Origin: Trebouxia sp. TZW2008
Taxonomy: Eukaryota; Chlorophyta; Trebouxiophyceae; Trebouxiales; Trebouxiaceae
Assembly (NCBI GenBank): GCA_002118135.1
Contig: BDIU01000185.1
Span: 36,158 to 100,157 of the forward strand
DNA length: 64,000 nt
Direction: 5' to 3'
Below the pieces are notes generated by a model that saw only the letters and a program-made list of their open reading frames with translations, made no database searches and was not told where the DNA came from. A program made the translations under genes and the position numbers. Below are positions 1 to 12,900 of this stretch, one piece after another. Each line of letters begins with the position of its first letter. Position 1 is the first letter of the stretch.

Positions 1-1288
1 TCAGATTCAAATATTTGTCAGGTCATGTATATCATAGAATAAGTCGGGGACCCACGCATCAAGCAGATTTGCTCAAGACTGCACTGTATTTTTGCGACTA
101 GTCATGGTACATCAAGGTCATGCTGACTAGAAAAGCTGTGTGCAGTTAATCATAAGTTGCTGTCAAGTTTCCAGTTAGCATGCTGCCAAAGACATGACAG
201 CTCATACACATGACAAGAAGGCTTGCACATTGCGCTGTTGCTCTGAGTTGTTCACAGTTGCAGGACTTGCAGAATATGTGCTTTTCATGTTGCATAATGT
301 ACAACCTGTATTGAAGCCAAGGGCTGCTTCTATGAAGGGATCAAAAGGCGGAATATGTATGTCTCAAAGAGGTCTAAATCTATGAACCTCTATTTGGAAT
401 GCCCAAGTGTGCACATTTGTCATGTAATCACATGACTAGCATGCACATCAACAGGAGGCTGCTGTGATGCAGGGGTCAAAGGATGAGCTGTCCCCCAGTG
501 CTTTGCCAGCACATGCCTCCATGTGGCATGCCAACCTGCCAGACATTAGTCAGTGCAGCGTGAACGCAGCTGCCAAGGCAGCTGCTCTGGCATCTGTGGG
601 AGACAAGCTGGTTGACTCATTGCAAGCACAGTCTTTGGATCTACCCCCTCAAGCTGCAAAGGTACTGAGTTTAAAATGCAAGATTGACACCAGCATTGTT
701 CTAGCATCCAAGCTGTTTGCATATACACTTGCCTCTGCTCAGCGCCTGCTATCTGACTGTGCCATGAATAACACAATTACTACTGCAATTTTGGCGCACA
801 TGTTGCCGAAGTGGTTGCTCTGCTTGCATTGCATACGAAACATCACGGTGCCCCTGAACGCTGCTACAGTCAAGACTTTCTTTGTGGGTGGCTGTTTCAG
901 CATGGGTGGCAGAGTCGCAGTCCACCAATCAATCAGCTGTTTTGGACTCTTTCCTTGCTGCGCCATTTTGTCACAAAACAGCCTTTTACTGAATGACGAG
1001 TGAGAACTTGTGAACCTGCTCAGCTGTTGATCTAAGTGATCATCCATGCTTGAGCTTGAAACAAAGTCTGGCTTGTGAGTGCAGTGGCGCCAGAAGCTGC
1101 GCAAACCTGAGCATACATTGATTGTCAAGGAAGCTGGGGAGGAGGATCTTCAGCCTGAACCAGATACAGTTGCTAGCGGCATTCGCAGCTTCATGCAGAG
1201 AGGGCAAAAGAAGGAAGTTGATGTACGGGAACGGACATCAGGCATACTCCTTAGTGACAGGAATGAGTCCTGGGATCAGATTGATTGA
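1..1288 (+). CDS. 3' exons of an unrecognised gene (5' part outside the window)
   Basis: Two exons are supported: 455-661 and 1085-1288. The first begins after a CAG acceptor at 452-454 and ends at an AAG|GTACTG donor. The second begins after GTGCAG and ends with TGA at 1286-1288. Both junctions are phase 0, so the reading frame is continuous. The first exon is Ala-rich (AAAKAAALASVGDKL), which suggests a helical segment. The second is charged and hydrophilic and ends in WDQID. The opening ~450 bases look intronic. I do not recognise the family. It converges on the GDT1-like gene; a TGTAA at 1488-1492 is a possible poly(A) signal. A shadow reading is unlikely because the two exons join cleanly. 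Confidence 0.55.
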
Positions 1289-1973
1289 AATGCTAGTTGC
1301 TGATGCAATTCTGACTATGTTGCTGCAACTTCTAATGTGGCTTCTGTCCACTGTCATGTACAACAGTAAACCTCCCGCAATGACACTGTCTTGCACATTA
1401 CAATGTCATGCAGAACATAGTGTTACACTCGTTAGTCAGGGCAGAGACATCATCAATTGAGCAACATACTGGAACCCGTCTTGTGCATGTAATTTGGCTC
1501 AGCAGGTCTGTGCCAGAACTAGTCTACATGAGTGTCAGAACTACAGTACGTTAAACCCAACATATGTGACAAACGCTACCCGGGTGCCAAACATGACAAG
1601 CTTAGTTCACCCTTGCGCTGGTCATCCTAGCATGCTCAGCATCAGGTCTCAATGTCACAGACTTGCTGGTGTTCTGCCCATGAGCGGACAAAAGGCTCCA
1701 GCATGCATCAGGACAGGCCTTCTCTATTGCAAGCAGGTTTGGGGGCTGAACTTGCAACTTGAGGCAAATGGGGCACTGCAAACCATGCAGACAAGAATTT
1801 GCGGAGATGTCTGGACATCAGCCAACAAACAAAGGCTTCATCAGTCCAAAGATGTACATCAGGATGCCAAACACTTGTGCTGCAAATACGCAAAAGGAAT
1901 TAGGGCTGAGCTTGCTCATTTTCAACATCCAACAACCCTTCTGTCCAGTACTGAAGAACAAAGTCACATGTGG
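1289..1973. other. Convergent 3' intergenic region
   Basis: This lies between the stop of the partial + gene and the stop of the - strand GDT1-like gene and probably holds both 3' UTRs. TGTAA at 1488-1492 could serve the + gene. TTACA (TGTAA on the - strand) at 1395-1399 and 1420-1424 could serve the - gene. I see no credible gene here. Confidence 0.5.
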
Positions 1974-4900
1974 TCAGAAGTAGCCAAAGCCGGTGGCTAC
2001 AGCAAATACCAAAAACAGTACACCGCCAATGTAGCCAACTGTCTTTTCTGAGATATACTGTGATGCAATGGATCCACCAATGACTGCAATGGCAGTTGCA
2101 ACAGCATGTCCAACAATGGCACCGCTTGCAACACCTGCAAGCAACATGACCATGAGCAAGCTCTGCCTGACATCGCTGCAAAGTCAACATCAAGTACCCA
2201 CGCAGAAATTGTTTGTGTGGAATGTTCATTCACAGCAATACTTTCCCATGGGCAAGAGAATATACATTGCAGAGCTGGCAGAAGCAACGTCAGTTCCAGT
2301 GGCAATCAGCAGACCAGAAAGGACAGCAAAATTGCTGTGCTTGCATGATGCACCACCAGCAATCGAGGCAATGCACCTTGTGCGATCCCTTCTGAAGCCA
2401 ACACAAGAGACTGGCCTAAGTGGGACACAATTCCTGATGTTGGCTTCAGAAGAGGTAGTACAAAACACCCAGCCAATGTGTGACAGACCGCATGCACAGG
2501 CGGGATTACACAGGACATCCTGCCAGCACAGACCACATGCATTCAGTCATTCAAGACATGTGCTCAATAGGCTCAGCAGGCCCAGCTAGGTGCACACTGG
2601 AGCAATCAACTGTCTCCGACCAGTTTGGTCCTATGCTATCCTAAACGAACACAAAGACAGAGCTGCGCAAGACAGTCCAAAGCATGATCATCCTGCCTGA
2701 GAGCAGTTACGGTCCCTCAGATATTAAACATGCTGAAGACAAATGAAGCCATGCTCTCCATGTTGAAGATAAAGAGATCTAAAATGCAGCCACACTCTCC
2801 ATGTTGAAGCGCAATAATGCACATGGCAATTTGCATGCCTGGAAGCTTCATCATGCATAGTCTGAAGTATGAGCAGACTACTCATGCTGAAGCAAAGTGG
2901 TCCACACTGAAATTCGCATGACAGGGAGGGTTGGCACAGAAAGCTACTCACCAACAGGAGATTGTGCAGCGCCTAGGGCAATGGTGGCAAGCATTGACCT
3001 GTCTCCCCACTCTGCTACGAATATCAAGGAGCCCACCTGCAACACTCACCACTGTGTGTCATTGCTCATGTAGCTGGTGTCAGTGGGCCATAACATCAGC
3101 TGCGGACTGTTCCTCCACACAGCGCTCACAGCCTGCTTGAACCACTCATGGCAATGCAATGAGACGACAATGACATCAGCTACTTCAGGGCAACAAAGTT
3201 TCATGGTTGCTGCCACAGGGAGATTTGATGATTCAGCAGGTGCCTCAGACCTGTCCTGACCTGAGATGAGCTGAGCGACATGTACAGCCAAGCGTCAATA
3301 GCCAAAGACAGGGGATTGCCCAGGCAGGAAGCAGAGATGCACCAGATGATATGGCATAGTCCTGTTATGATTGCAATTGACTGCCATGCATCCAGTAGCA
3401 TATCGCATATACAGCACAGCTTAAGACTCAGGCAGAAGGCCAGATTTGTAAAGCCCCTTGATATTGAGTTAGCTTTTGTAAAATAATCTCAGCAAGGTCT
3501 GCTCAGTGAGATCAGCATCTGTGAGCTCAGCAAATGCAACATTAGCAGCTGTCAGGTTGACAGTTGAGATTTTGAAACTTTGAGAGGTGAGCAATTGTGA
3601 GGTTAGAAACCATGAAATCAGTCCACATGATGTCAGCCGCTGAATGGCGAGGCATTCACCTCGGCAAATTTCTGCCACCAGGCGCCTCCTAAGCGGTTGC
3701 TGTACTCACTGAGAGAGGACTCTGCATCTCCTAGCTGGCCCCCAGCAGCTGGATCAGCAGGCGTATCATATGCTTCCTGCATATAGGTAGGTCAGCACAG
3801 GGACAAGGAAGAGGTGCAAGGGCTGACTGCAAATTGAGCACAACCTGCAGCCGCAGACAGTATACAGGAAAGGCAAAGTTGAGGGCTGTAGTTTTGAGGA
3901 CAAGGGGCAAGGGGTGCAAGACATAGAATGCAGCTACAATCAGCAGCAAAGCAGTGCTACGCTATTCTCTCCTGTACCATGAATGAGGGTTTTGCTGCAT
4001 TTCCAGTTGTTGACGGCAGGCAGGATATGTCATACCAGCAAGACAACAGCAAACATGATACACGATGCAAAAGCTTTGTCAAAGGTCTGAAACTTTTGTG
4101 GGCTGCAAGCCTTACAGATGGTCAAAACTGCAAATTCTGCATAGCTTCGTATGCATGTCAGACAATGTACTCAGGGATCAGCACGTGTTGGGCAGCAGCA
4201 TACCTTGAGGGTTTTGACACCAAAGTACACCAGGAAAGCTATGCCCAGGTACTTCCCAACAGGAACAGTGGAACTGAACTGGTCCGGAACATTCTTGAAG
4301 ACCACACCAATGCCAACAGAGATCAGCGTCATGAGACCAAGTGCTGCGACTGAGCCTACAAAGCTGAGCCATTTGCCAACCCTCATGGCTAAGAGGGCCG
4401 CTATGAAGAACGTCTTGTCACCAAGCTCTGATAGAAAGATCAGGGTGAAAGCGGCTAGGAAGCCAGACTGCCCCAAAGGCGACTTTGCTGCATACTCCTG
4501 CAATACTGTGCACTTGAGCTCTTGCATGATGTTGTGTCACAACATTATAGCAGCTATTTTGGCATGCCTGTAAACACTGTTGAAAAGGTCAGAAAAGTGA
4601 AAGGTTGCCCCAAAGGCAATTTGGCTGCATACTCCTGTAGTCACGTGCACTTAGTATCGTTGCATGACTCTCTGTCACAACATGTCAGCAAATTTGGCAG
4701 ATGTAGAGACAGTCTTGGAGAGGTCAGGGTGAAAGCGGCCAGGAAGCTTGATTGCCCAAAGGGTGAATTTTCTGCGTACTCCTGCAAGTAGGTGCATTGA
4801 GTACGCTTGCATGAGGCTCTGTCACAACAACACAGCAGCAACTTTGGCAGAACTTTGGACACTGTCAAATACATCAGGGTGAAAGCAGCTAGGAACTGAC

Positions 4901-5985
4901 TTTGCTCCAAGGGTGACTTTGCTGCATACTCCTGCAGTCATGTGCTCTGAATGCGGTTGCATGATGCTCTGTCGCAGCATGTCAGCAACTTTGGCAGAAG
5001 GTTAGACACTGTTGGAATCGTCAAGGTGACAGCAGATAGGAAACCAGATTGCCCCAAGGGTGACTTTGCTGCATAATTCTGCAATTGGGTGCATCGAGTA
5101 CACTTGCATGCTGCTCTTTTCACAGGAGCACAGCGGCAACTGCAATCATGTGTACCAAATAGGCTTGCATGATGCTCTGTCACAGCGTTACAGCGGCAAT
5201 TGCAATCATGTGCACTGAATGCGCTTGCATGATGCTCTGTTGCAGCAGCAAATTCAGCAAAGCTTTGGAAACGCTGCGTTTTCTGCTTTGAAAAATTCCC
5301 TTGATTCAATGCTTTCAGCACTTGTGCCATTTTGCTGAAAAGCACAAAATTGAGTGATCAGGCCTGACATTCAGAGGGTCCTGTCAGAATGACATTCTGG
5401 GTAATTATGCGGCAGCCCTGGTAAATGTCATGGACCTGCTTGGCATACCGCATTGACTGCGCATGCAGCGTCAACCCCAAGAATGGCATCCTGAGGCAAT
5501 TCTCTACATGTCAGCCCTCTCACTTGACTTTGTGCCACACATTAGGAGGCACACAGAAGCATCAACGGAGTGCTGTGACAGCGCTTGGAGTGATGGTGCT
5601 TATCTCAGCAGAAAGTGATTTATGCTATCAAGCTGACCTGTACTGCCGGGAGATAGCCGCCTTGGTACAAGTAGAACGCTGCTGCTGCACCGAAGGCAGC
5701 GACAAAAGCAAGGCCTTGCAAACTTCGGGTATTGCTTTTGCTCAAAGTCCTGCGCGCCGCAAGACTGCTGTTGGCTTGATGTGGATGCAGCAACAACATG
5801 CTGGCAGAGCCTTTTGCTGTAAGCAGTAATGGAGATGCTACTGAGGCAGTCAGATCCGCACACTCACTCTTCAGAGCTGCTGGCAGCTTGTTCTGCTGGC
5901 AGGTCAGCACCTGAATTGGACGCTGCTGATAGGCGCGGTTGCCTTCGCTGGGACAACGTTGGCTTTCTGAAACTCCCTGAGACAT
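1974..5985 (-). CDS. GDT1-like (UPF0016) plastid cation transporter
   Basis: Five exons join in phase: 5638-5985, 4204-4497, 3660-3776, 2952-3036 and 1974-2134, giving about 334 residues. The protein carries both diagnostic UPF0016 motifs, ELGDKT (about residues 140-145) and EWGDRS (about 262-267), each opening a hydrophobic three-helix half. An acidic, hydrophilic loop with GGAWWQKFAE joins the halves. The first ~90 residues are rich in Ser, Ala, Leu and Arg like a plastid transit peptide, followed by a hydrophobic stretch. In plants and cyanobacteria this family moves Mn2+ and/or Ca2+ across thylakoid or chloroplast envelope membranes and supports photosystem II (PAM71/CMT1 type); that role is inferred by family. 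The start at 5985 is the best ATG seen, but an overlapping frame at 5864-6055 also looks transit-like. Intron 1 holds four or more decayed copies of the exon 2 front edge. Confidence 0.92.
4560..5245 (-). repeat. Array of decayed copies of the GDT1 exon-2 front edge
   Basis: Intron 1 of the GDT1-like gene contains copies, about 140-150 bp apart, of the acceptor and first ~50 bases of exon 2. On the + strand the acceptor regions lie near 4627, 4775, 4923 and 5070, with the true one at 4491-4499. Each still reads approximately EYAxxSPxGQSxFLxAxTL on the - strand and then diverges. Two further truncated units lie near 5140 and 5200. Most keep an AG at the matching place. Confidence 0.85.
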
Positions 5986-6941
5986 GTATACACATGGTTG
6001 AGCTCAAGGCAAGTCTTGAGAGCTTGCTGCCGTTGGTGTGCTGCCGGCTACTCACTGTGCGTCGCTCGATTTGTCTGCCAGCTGCAGCTGCATCGAAGGG
6101 AGGTGCTGCATACGGCCTGGGGCGCAGTAAGACCCATGCGCGGTTGACTGACCATACCGTTCAAGATCTGCGAGGACTGCATTCGGATCACAGCGAAAGC
6201 GCGCACTGGCTTGCCGCTGAGATCACCACTCAATTTTGACTGCAAACCGTTTGCAGTAAGTCCGCAACCGATGCAGCTTAAGCGCAGCATGCAAAGCTCA
6301 CGATGAACCTTTCGCAGGCTTGAACCTAAATTCAGATAGCGAATGACTGAGCCCTCTCCCCCCCCAAACCTGGAAGTGTTCAACACATGTTTGCTGTGCT
6401 TTGTCACGCCATTGCTGAGCAGTCAGGTGGCCTAGTTGCCATGCACCACTGCCTGTTCATGCTGTTCTAATCTTTGCCTTTTGGCAGCTTGCAAACGCAT
6501 GCAGAGTGTATCACATACAGTAGACACAAGTACTACATTGCTTGGTGATGACCGAATTCAGTGCTCATGGTGCTTGTAAAGGCCTTGTGCAAGCGCAAAC
6601 CGAGCAGCGCCGAGTGACATGGGCTGAAGAAGCGTAGCATCACCACAATGATGGCCTGCATGGAGGGGCAGTTTCGCTTCGCCCTTAGCTTTTCTGCCCC
6701 TGTTGTTATCTTGCTGCTACAGAGTTGCTACGCATCTACTTCTACTTTCGTCACGCACAATCGCTCCAAGCTGGCACCGCACATCCGCACCGCATTATCC
6801 CGTTGCACAGAAGCGTGTGCATTAGCTGAAGCCGTCACATTTGCACCTCGCTCAGCGGCCTGCCGCCTGCAACAAAGTTGGTTTTGAATATTATAGGACA
6901 ACTTTCGGCAAAGACTAGACCATTTTGGCCTGGGGCTTGGT
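5986..6941. other. Divergent intergenic/5' region between GDT1-like and GPDH genes
   Basis: The two genes are transcribed away from each other from here. ATGs exist near 6649-6660, where a hydrophobic reading ends after 80 codons, so an upstream first exon of the dehydrogenase cannot be excluded. No conserved promoter motif was identified by eye. Confidence 0.4.
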
Positions 6942-9900
6942 ATGGTCGCAAGTCTGGAAACCTGCCAACACCTCAGGCCCCCCAAACTCAGCGACTGCGG
7001 CCAGCGTTTACCGCAAACCAGGCTGCCGTCAGCTCAGCAGGCTGCACGCAAGCAGCACAAACGTAGACGCACACTGCCTCAAGCAGTTGCTCAGCTTGTC
7101 TTGGGAGATGCTGCCACCAGAACACACACATCCACTGCAAACACAGACAGGGCCAACAGTGCCAGACTCTGCAGCACATCCTACAGCTTGAACTGTGAGG
7201 AGTGCGCAACTTGCGGCAGACCTCTATCAGGCGAGGCAGCGCTCTGGTGGAACAAGCTAGACAGATACAGTCAGTCAACCAGAAGGCCCCGCCTACGGCA
7301 ATGCTGCAGCCCCACAGCACAGCTTGCATCCTCACACTCCTCTAGCAGAGCCACACAGCCTCACAGGCGAGCAACTGCCTTGAACGCTAGCCGACAAGCA
7401 GACAGCGCCAGCAAGCTTGTACATGACTCTGGCGTTTCCACTGCCACTGAGCATGACAAGGATCAGCACACAGAAGCTGCTAGTCATGTCACAACTTCGC
7501 CTTCTAAGCCAAAGGCACCTCCCAGTGCCCCACCTCAACTACCAGCCCCATACGCCTCACGTAGAACCGCTTTGTTCCCAGCCAAGGAACAGACTCACAT
7601 CAAAGACTCTTGGCAGACCCTAATGCGGTGGTCCAAAGTGTTCAAGAAAGACCAGAACGGTGTGCACGTCCTGGACAAAACACAGAAGGTTGTTGTCTTT
7701 GGAGCGGGATCCTTTGGCACTGCCATGGGTGTTGCGCTAGCCCGTCAGAGAAGCACTTTGGGTGTATCTCTGCTGCTCAGAGACCCTTGCATCTGCAAAG
7801 ATATCAACACTCTGCACACCAATGGGCGTTACCTGCCGGTAAGCCTTGCTTTTTAGCACTGCTGCTGTCACTCAAAAACAGTGCAAAGATTGCTGTGATT
7901 GGCAGGTTCTTGGAAGACCCATTTGGTGCAAAGTCTGTGACATTTTGTGGCAAAGTAGCATGTGCACATGGTTGAAGATTGTCTCTGTGCTGATTTGGCA
8001 ACGCTGCTGACGAAAATGGCGTTTGCAAGCATGGAAGCAAGCATAGATCAGCACATCAGCATACAACCTTGGCTCACACATGGTCTTGTCATGATGGCAA
8101 ATGGCGTCAAATTTCTGCTGTCTTTGTGAACGTATGTGGTGACTGCTGCAGGATTTGATGCTCCCAGATAATGTCTCTGCGACGACCAGCACCTCAGAGG
8201 CCATTGCTGGAGCCAGCTTTGCTGTGCATGCATTGCCAGTACAGCATAGCAGGGCGTTCCTCACATCCATCAAGGTGTGTGCAAGGCATACACTTTAATT
8301 TGCTGCTGGGCTATGCAAGCATTGTCTAGCTGTACAAGGCGCCAAGGAACATGTCCTGCTGACACGCATCGTTGTTTGTTGCTGCGGCATGCATTGTCCC
8401 AGTTGTGTCAGCCATCAGAGTGTGTGTCCTGCTGACAAGCAAAGATGCTCAGCTATGCATGCTTTGTTTGGGCTCTACAAGCTGAGCGGGTGGAACTGCT
8501 GTGCTCATCACCTGGTTGCCATGGCTGAACATTCCAGCTAATTGGGAAGAGAGCTCTGGTGGCCATGTAGAGCCCAAATGCTCATTGGGGCTGCAGCCTT
8601 CTCAGGTGGCCTGAATCAACAAGACTCAAGATGCAACCACAAAACATCGTACCTGGAGTGCTCAGCATGTGCAGCTTAATGGGTAGCGCATCTGGATTTT
8701 GTACGTTGTTTGCAGAGACTATGCCTAACGGGGCTGTGGCTTTTGCACACATGCATCCAAACCCAAGATGTGCGGTTCATGCTCGCAGCCTGATGTAGCC
8801 AGGCATTTGCAGTCATGCCTCCTTTCAACAATGCAGTGCATGGAAATTGTAGGCTGCGTGCAGACGCAAGTCGATGCTCAGGCCAACCTCTCATGCTAGC
8901 CGTAGTTACCTTCTCACAGCTGCTGTGTGGCGTGAAGTGATGTGATGTAAGCATTGTGGGACAAATTCTGCACTGCAAGCAAAAGAAGACAATATGACGC
9001 TTCTGCTCAGCACACATGTTGCCTGTTATAGCTGGAATCACTGCAGGTTGCGAGAATTCAGGGTCGGGGTGTTCAGCACATCCTTTTGTTTTCAACCTCT
9101 TCTCCTGCAGCTAGCATGCGGCAGATCCTTTCACTCAATTGTACTGTGACACGCTGTAGGACATACTGCCACAAGATTTGCCAATCATGTAACTTAGCAA
9201 AGGACTGGAAAGGGTCGCCCGCAAAATGATGTCAGAGCTGTTTGTTCATGTCCTGCAATCAGTGTGCTGCAGATCCTGTCAGTCATGCGGTGCGATGCTG
9301 CAGGACATTCTTCCACAAGATGTGCCAATCATCTCAGTCAGCAAGGGCTTGGAAGTGGGCACCGGCAAGATGATGTCAGAGCTGATTGTGGATGTATTGG
9401 GCCGCAAGCACCCGTCAGTCTTCATCTCTGGCCCCTCATTTGCCAAAGAAGTCATGACCCTGCAACCAACAGGCGTTGTTGCTGCTTCCAAGGTGGGGTC
9501 TTGGATGCATCACCACAGTAGTTTGTCCATTGGTGGCAGCGCTGTTCTGTTGGAACACAGCCTGGACCCCTACTTCAAGCAAGGGTGTCTAGATAATCCA
9601 CAACGTTAGATACATCAAGGAAAAGAGTGTACACAAATCTGATAAATCTTCGCGCTTTTTATCTCCACCTATCAAAAAGTTTAAATCTAGCTCAGATGGT
9701 TAGAACAAAGGACTGAAAATCCTTGTGTTGGCGGCAATGCATCCCTGCTATGGCATTGTTTGCTGCGTTGCTTGCCAATGCTATGTTTCAAGTACTCATG
9801 CTCAGTTTGTCATGGAGTGCCAGATCTGTCTCTGCTGGCAGAATGCGCCACAGCTGCTGGTCTTTGCCTTTCAGTGCCAAATTGCATCATGCAACATGGG

Positions 9901-12900
9901 TGGCACATTGATGCATGTTCTACCCCCTCTTGCAACATGAGGCATCACTGTTGAAGAAAGTGTGGAGCGCATGTACATGCCCCCTGTGCATCATTTTTGG
10001 ATGCTTGTTTGTGAGCAATGTGCATGCGCATGCAGGATCCAAAACTCGCCAGGGATGCACAGCAGCTCTTTGCCAGCCCATACATGCGAGTCAACACCAC
10101 CACAGACGTGACTGGCGTCGAGATCTGTGGAGCACTCAAGAATGTGTTGGCAATTGCGGCCGGCATAGTGGAAGGGCTTGATCTAGGGCACAATGCAATG
10201 GCTGCCCTAGTGGCACAGGTGGGTTCATGCCCTGCATTTTGCAAGCAACAGACAGATGACAATCTGCAGCATTGTGTACATGGCTGTCCTTCGGTGCAAG
10301 TGCTCAATGCTACTCCCCTTGTGCATGTCTGGGCCACTGTGTAATCGGCTATCAAGCTTCAAAGCGAAGCGTCGTTAGTCACTCATCCATTTTGAAGTTG
10401 ACATTCTGCATGCAATGTGGCAGAGCGGATTGATTTGCAAGCTGTCGCCACCCTGCTGCTTGTCACACTAGCTGTGCTCGATATTCGTGCTTTCTGTCAT
10501 GCCAGCTGTGCGTGCTCAGGGGTGTACTGAGATCAAATAGAAAGCAGCATACCTAGGTGCACTTGTCATGCCAGCTGTGCGTGCTCAGGGGGTGTACTGA
10601 GATCAAATACAAAGCAGCATACCTAGGTGCACTTGTCATGCCAGCTGTGCGTGATCAGGGGTGTATTGAGATCAAATACAAAGCAGCATACTTAGGTGCA
10701 CTTGTCATGCCAGCTGTGCGTGCTCAGGAGGTGTACTGAGATCAAATAGAAAGCAGGATACCTAGGTGTACTTGTCATGCCAGCTGTGCGTGCTCAGGGG
10801 TGTTTTGAGACCAGATAAAAAGCAGGACATTCAAGGGCACTTGTAAGATGTGACAGAAACACTTCCCACTTTTGTCATCACGACAGCCTGGCGTGATCAC
10901 GGCTGTGCTGAGATCAAATGGCAAGCACGATAATCAATGGCATTTGCGGGCTGCCAGAATCATTCTCCTCATGCCACTTGTGATTTACAGGGCTGCGCTG
11001 AGATCAGATGGCTGGCAGAGAAGATGGGCGCCAAGTCAGCCACTGTATCTGGACTGTCAGGCCTTGGGGATATCATGCTCACCTGCTATGGCAGCCTCTC
11101 ACGCAACAGGTGAGGCAGTTAGGCCCCTGCACATATTGTCAGGCTTTGACATCATACTCACCTGCTATGGCAGCCTCTCACGCAACAGGTGGGGCAGTCA
11201 GCCTTTTGCATATCGCGTCGGCCTTGGAGATCATGCTCACCTGCTATGGCAGTCTCTCACGTAACAGGTGAGCCATCTGACTCTCTGCATCAGGCTTTGA
11301 CAGTATGCTCACTTGCTATGACAGTCTCTCACCCAACAGGTGAGACACTTTTGCTGGCAGAGAGTCGACTTTGGTACCAGGCGAGCTTAAAATTCTTTGG
11401 CCTGCTGCACGGACTTAACCTGCAGAAGGCTGGGGAATTTAAGCTCACTTGCTGCGGTAGTTGCCTCTCTGCCAGCAAAACTGTCATCAAGCACCAGGCG
11501 TGCTCTGAGCACATGATTGCATGTGCAGTTGACAAGATCGTTGTCAGTTTTGCTTGGGGCAAAACCTTCCAGAAAGTCCTGCACCTGTAGTAGTGCCTGC
11601 AGATGCTGGCTTGATCTAGAGCCCATGGGCTGACTTGCAACAGAAACTACAATGGGTCATCAACAGCAATTGTATATTGCATCTTGCATGCTGTTGCCAC
11701 TTTTAAAGTATGGCATCAGAAGTCTAATTGCAGAAACAGCACGGCGTTGATGCATAAGATTTAAGCTGTGTAGGATGAGTTGTATCCACAGTTGAACATT
11801 CAACACAACTCGCTGCGGCACAGTTTTGCTGTCAGACCCACATATGATCAAATCTGTATAGACAAGTGGGTGGTTTCAGGACGGTGGGAGTGCGACTGGG
11901 TGCTGGGGAGAGCTTGCACGACATCCTGTCAAGCAGCCGCCAAGTGGCAGAAGGCGTCAGCACTGCAGGTCAGTACAGCTATCACGTAACCTTGTCATGC
12001 AATTGTTTCTGCTTAGCTTTTACAATGACATCCTGTCCAGCAGCCGCCAAGTGGCAGAAGGTGTCAGTGCTGCAGATATGTACAGCTACCACGTAATTAT
12101 GTCATGCAATTGTGATTGTCCAGCACTTCAAATGACGTCCTGCCCAGTAGCCGCTCAGTAGCAGAAGGCGTCAGCACTGCAGGTCAGCAAGCTCATCAAG
12201 CAATTATCTTCTAGTAGCATTCCTGATCACATTTTGTCTAGTAGGCATTACGTGGCAGCATTACGTGGCAGCATTACCTCTGTGGGTTTGCAAAACTAGC
12301 ACGCAATGCTGCAGTCATGCGCTATGCACTTTTCATGCAAAGGCGCTTAGCTGAGATGTCTGCATGCATGCCAGGCAGTGGCTGGTCCTCACTATGCTGA
12401 GTCACACCTTGAACAGTCGCTGCCTGTATGCTGCATCTTGTATATGCGCACTGTGTCATGCACTTTGCACTCACGGAGCGAAACTGTGATGCTGTGCACA
12501 AGCTGATGTGAAAGCCATAAGTTGCCATTGAAACTCAAGTCACAGCGCAAAACTACTTGAACGCAAAAAGCTTCTATTGATTGCTTTCAAGGGCTGGGCA
12601 TCATTGCTGTCTCTGTCAGCATAGTGTTGCACATCATTTGTGTCCAGGTGTCAGGGCTAAGAGAGAGAGAGAGAGAGAGATTTCACATGCTTTAGCCAGC
12701 CAACAAGGCTGATCACATGTGCCACACCGTGGCAATGACTATATTCCCATGAAATTCAGGCAGTCTATGACATAGTTGAAAAATGTGATGTGCTGGCAAT
12801 GCAGGTGTTGTTGTCACTCTGGCCCGCAAATATAGAGTCAGTCTGCCTGTTCTGACAGCTGTGGCTCAAGTGCTCAACGGCCACCTCAGTGCACAGGAGG

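Noticed and set aside
10493..10840. Regular 69-bp repeats considered as a CRISPR array
   Set aside because: Units are contiguous with no unique spacers, and they match an exon edge in a eukaryotic intron.
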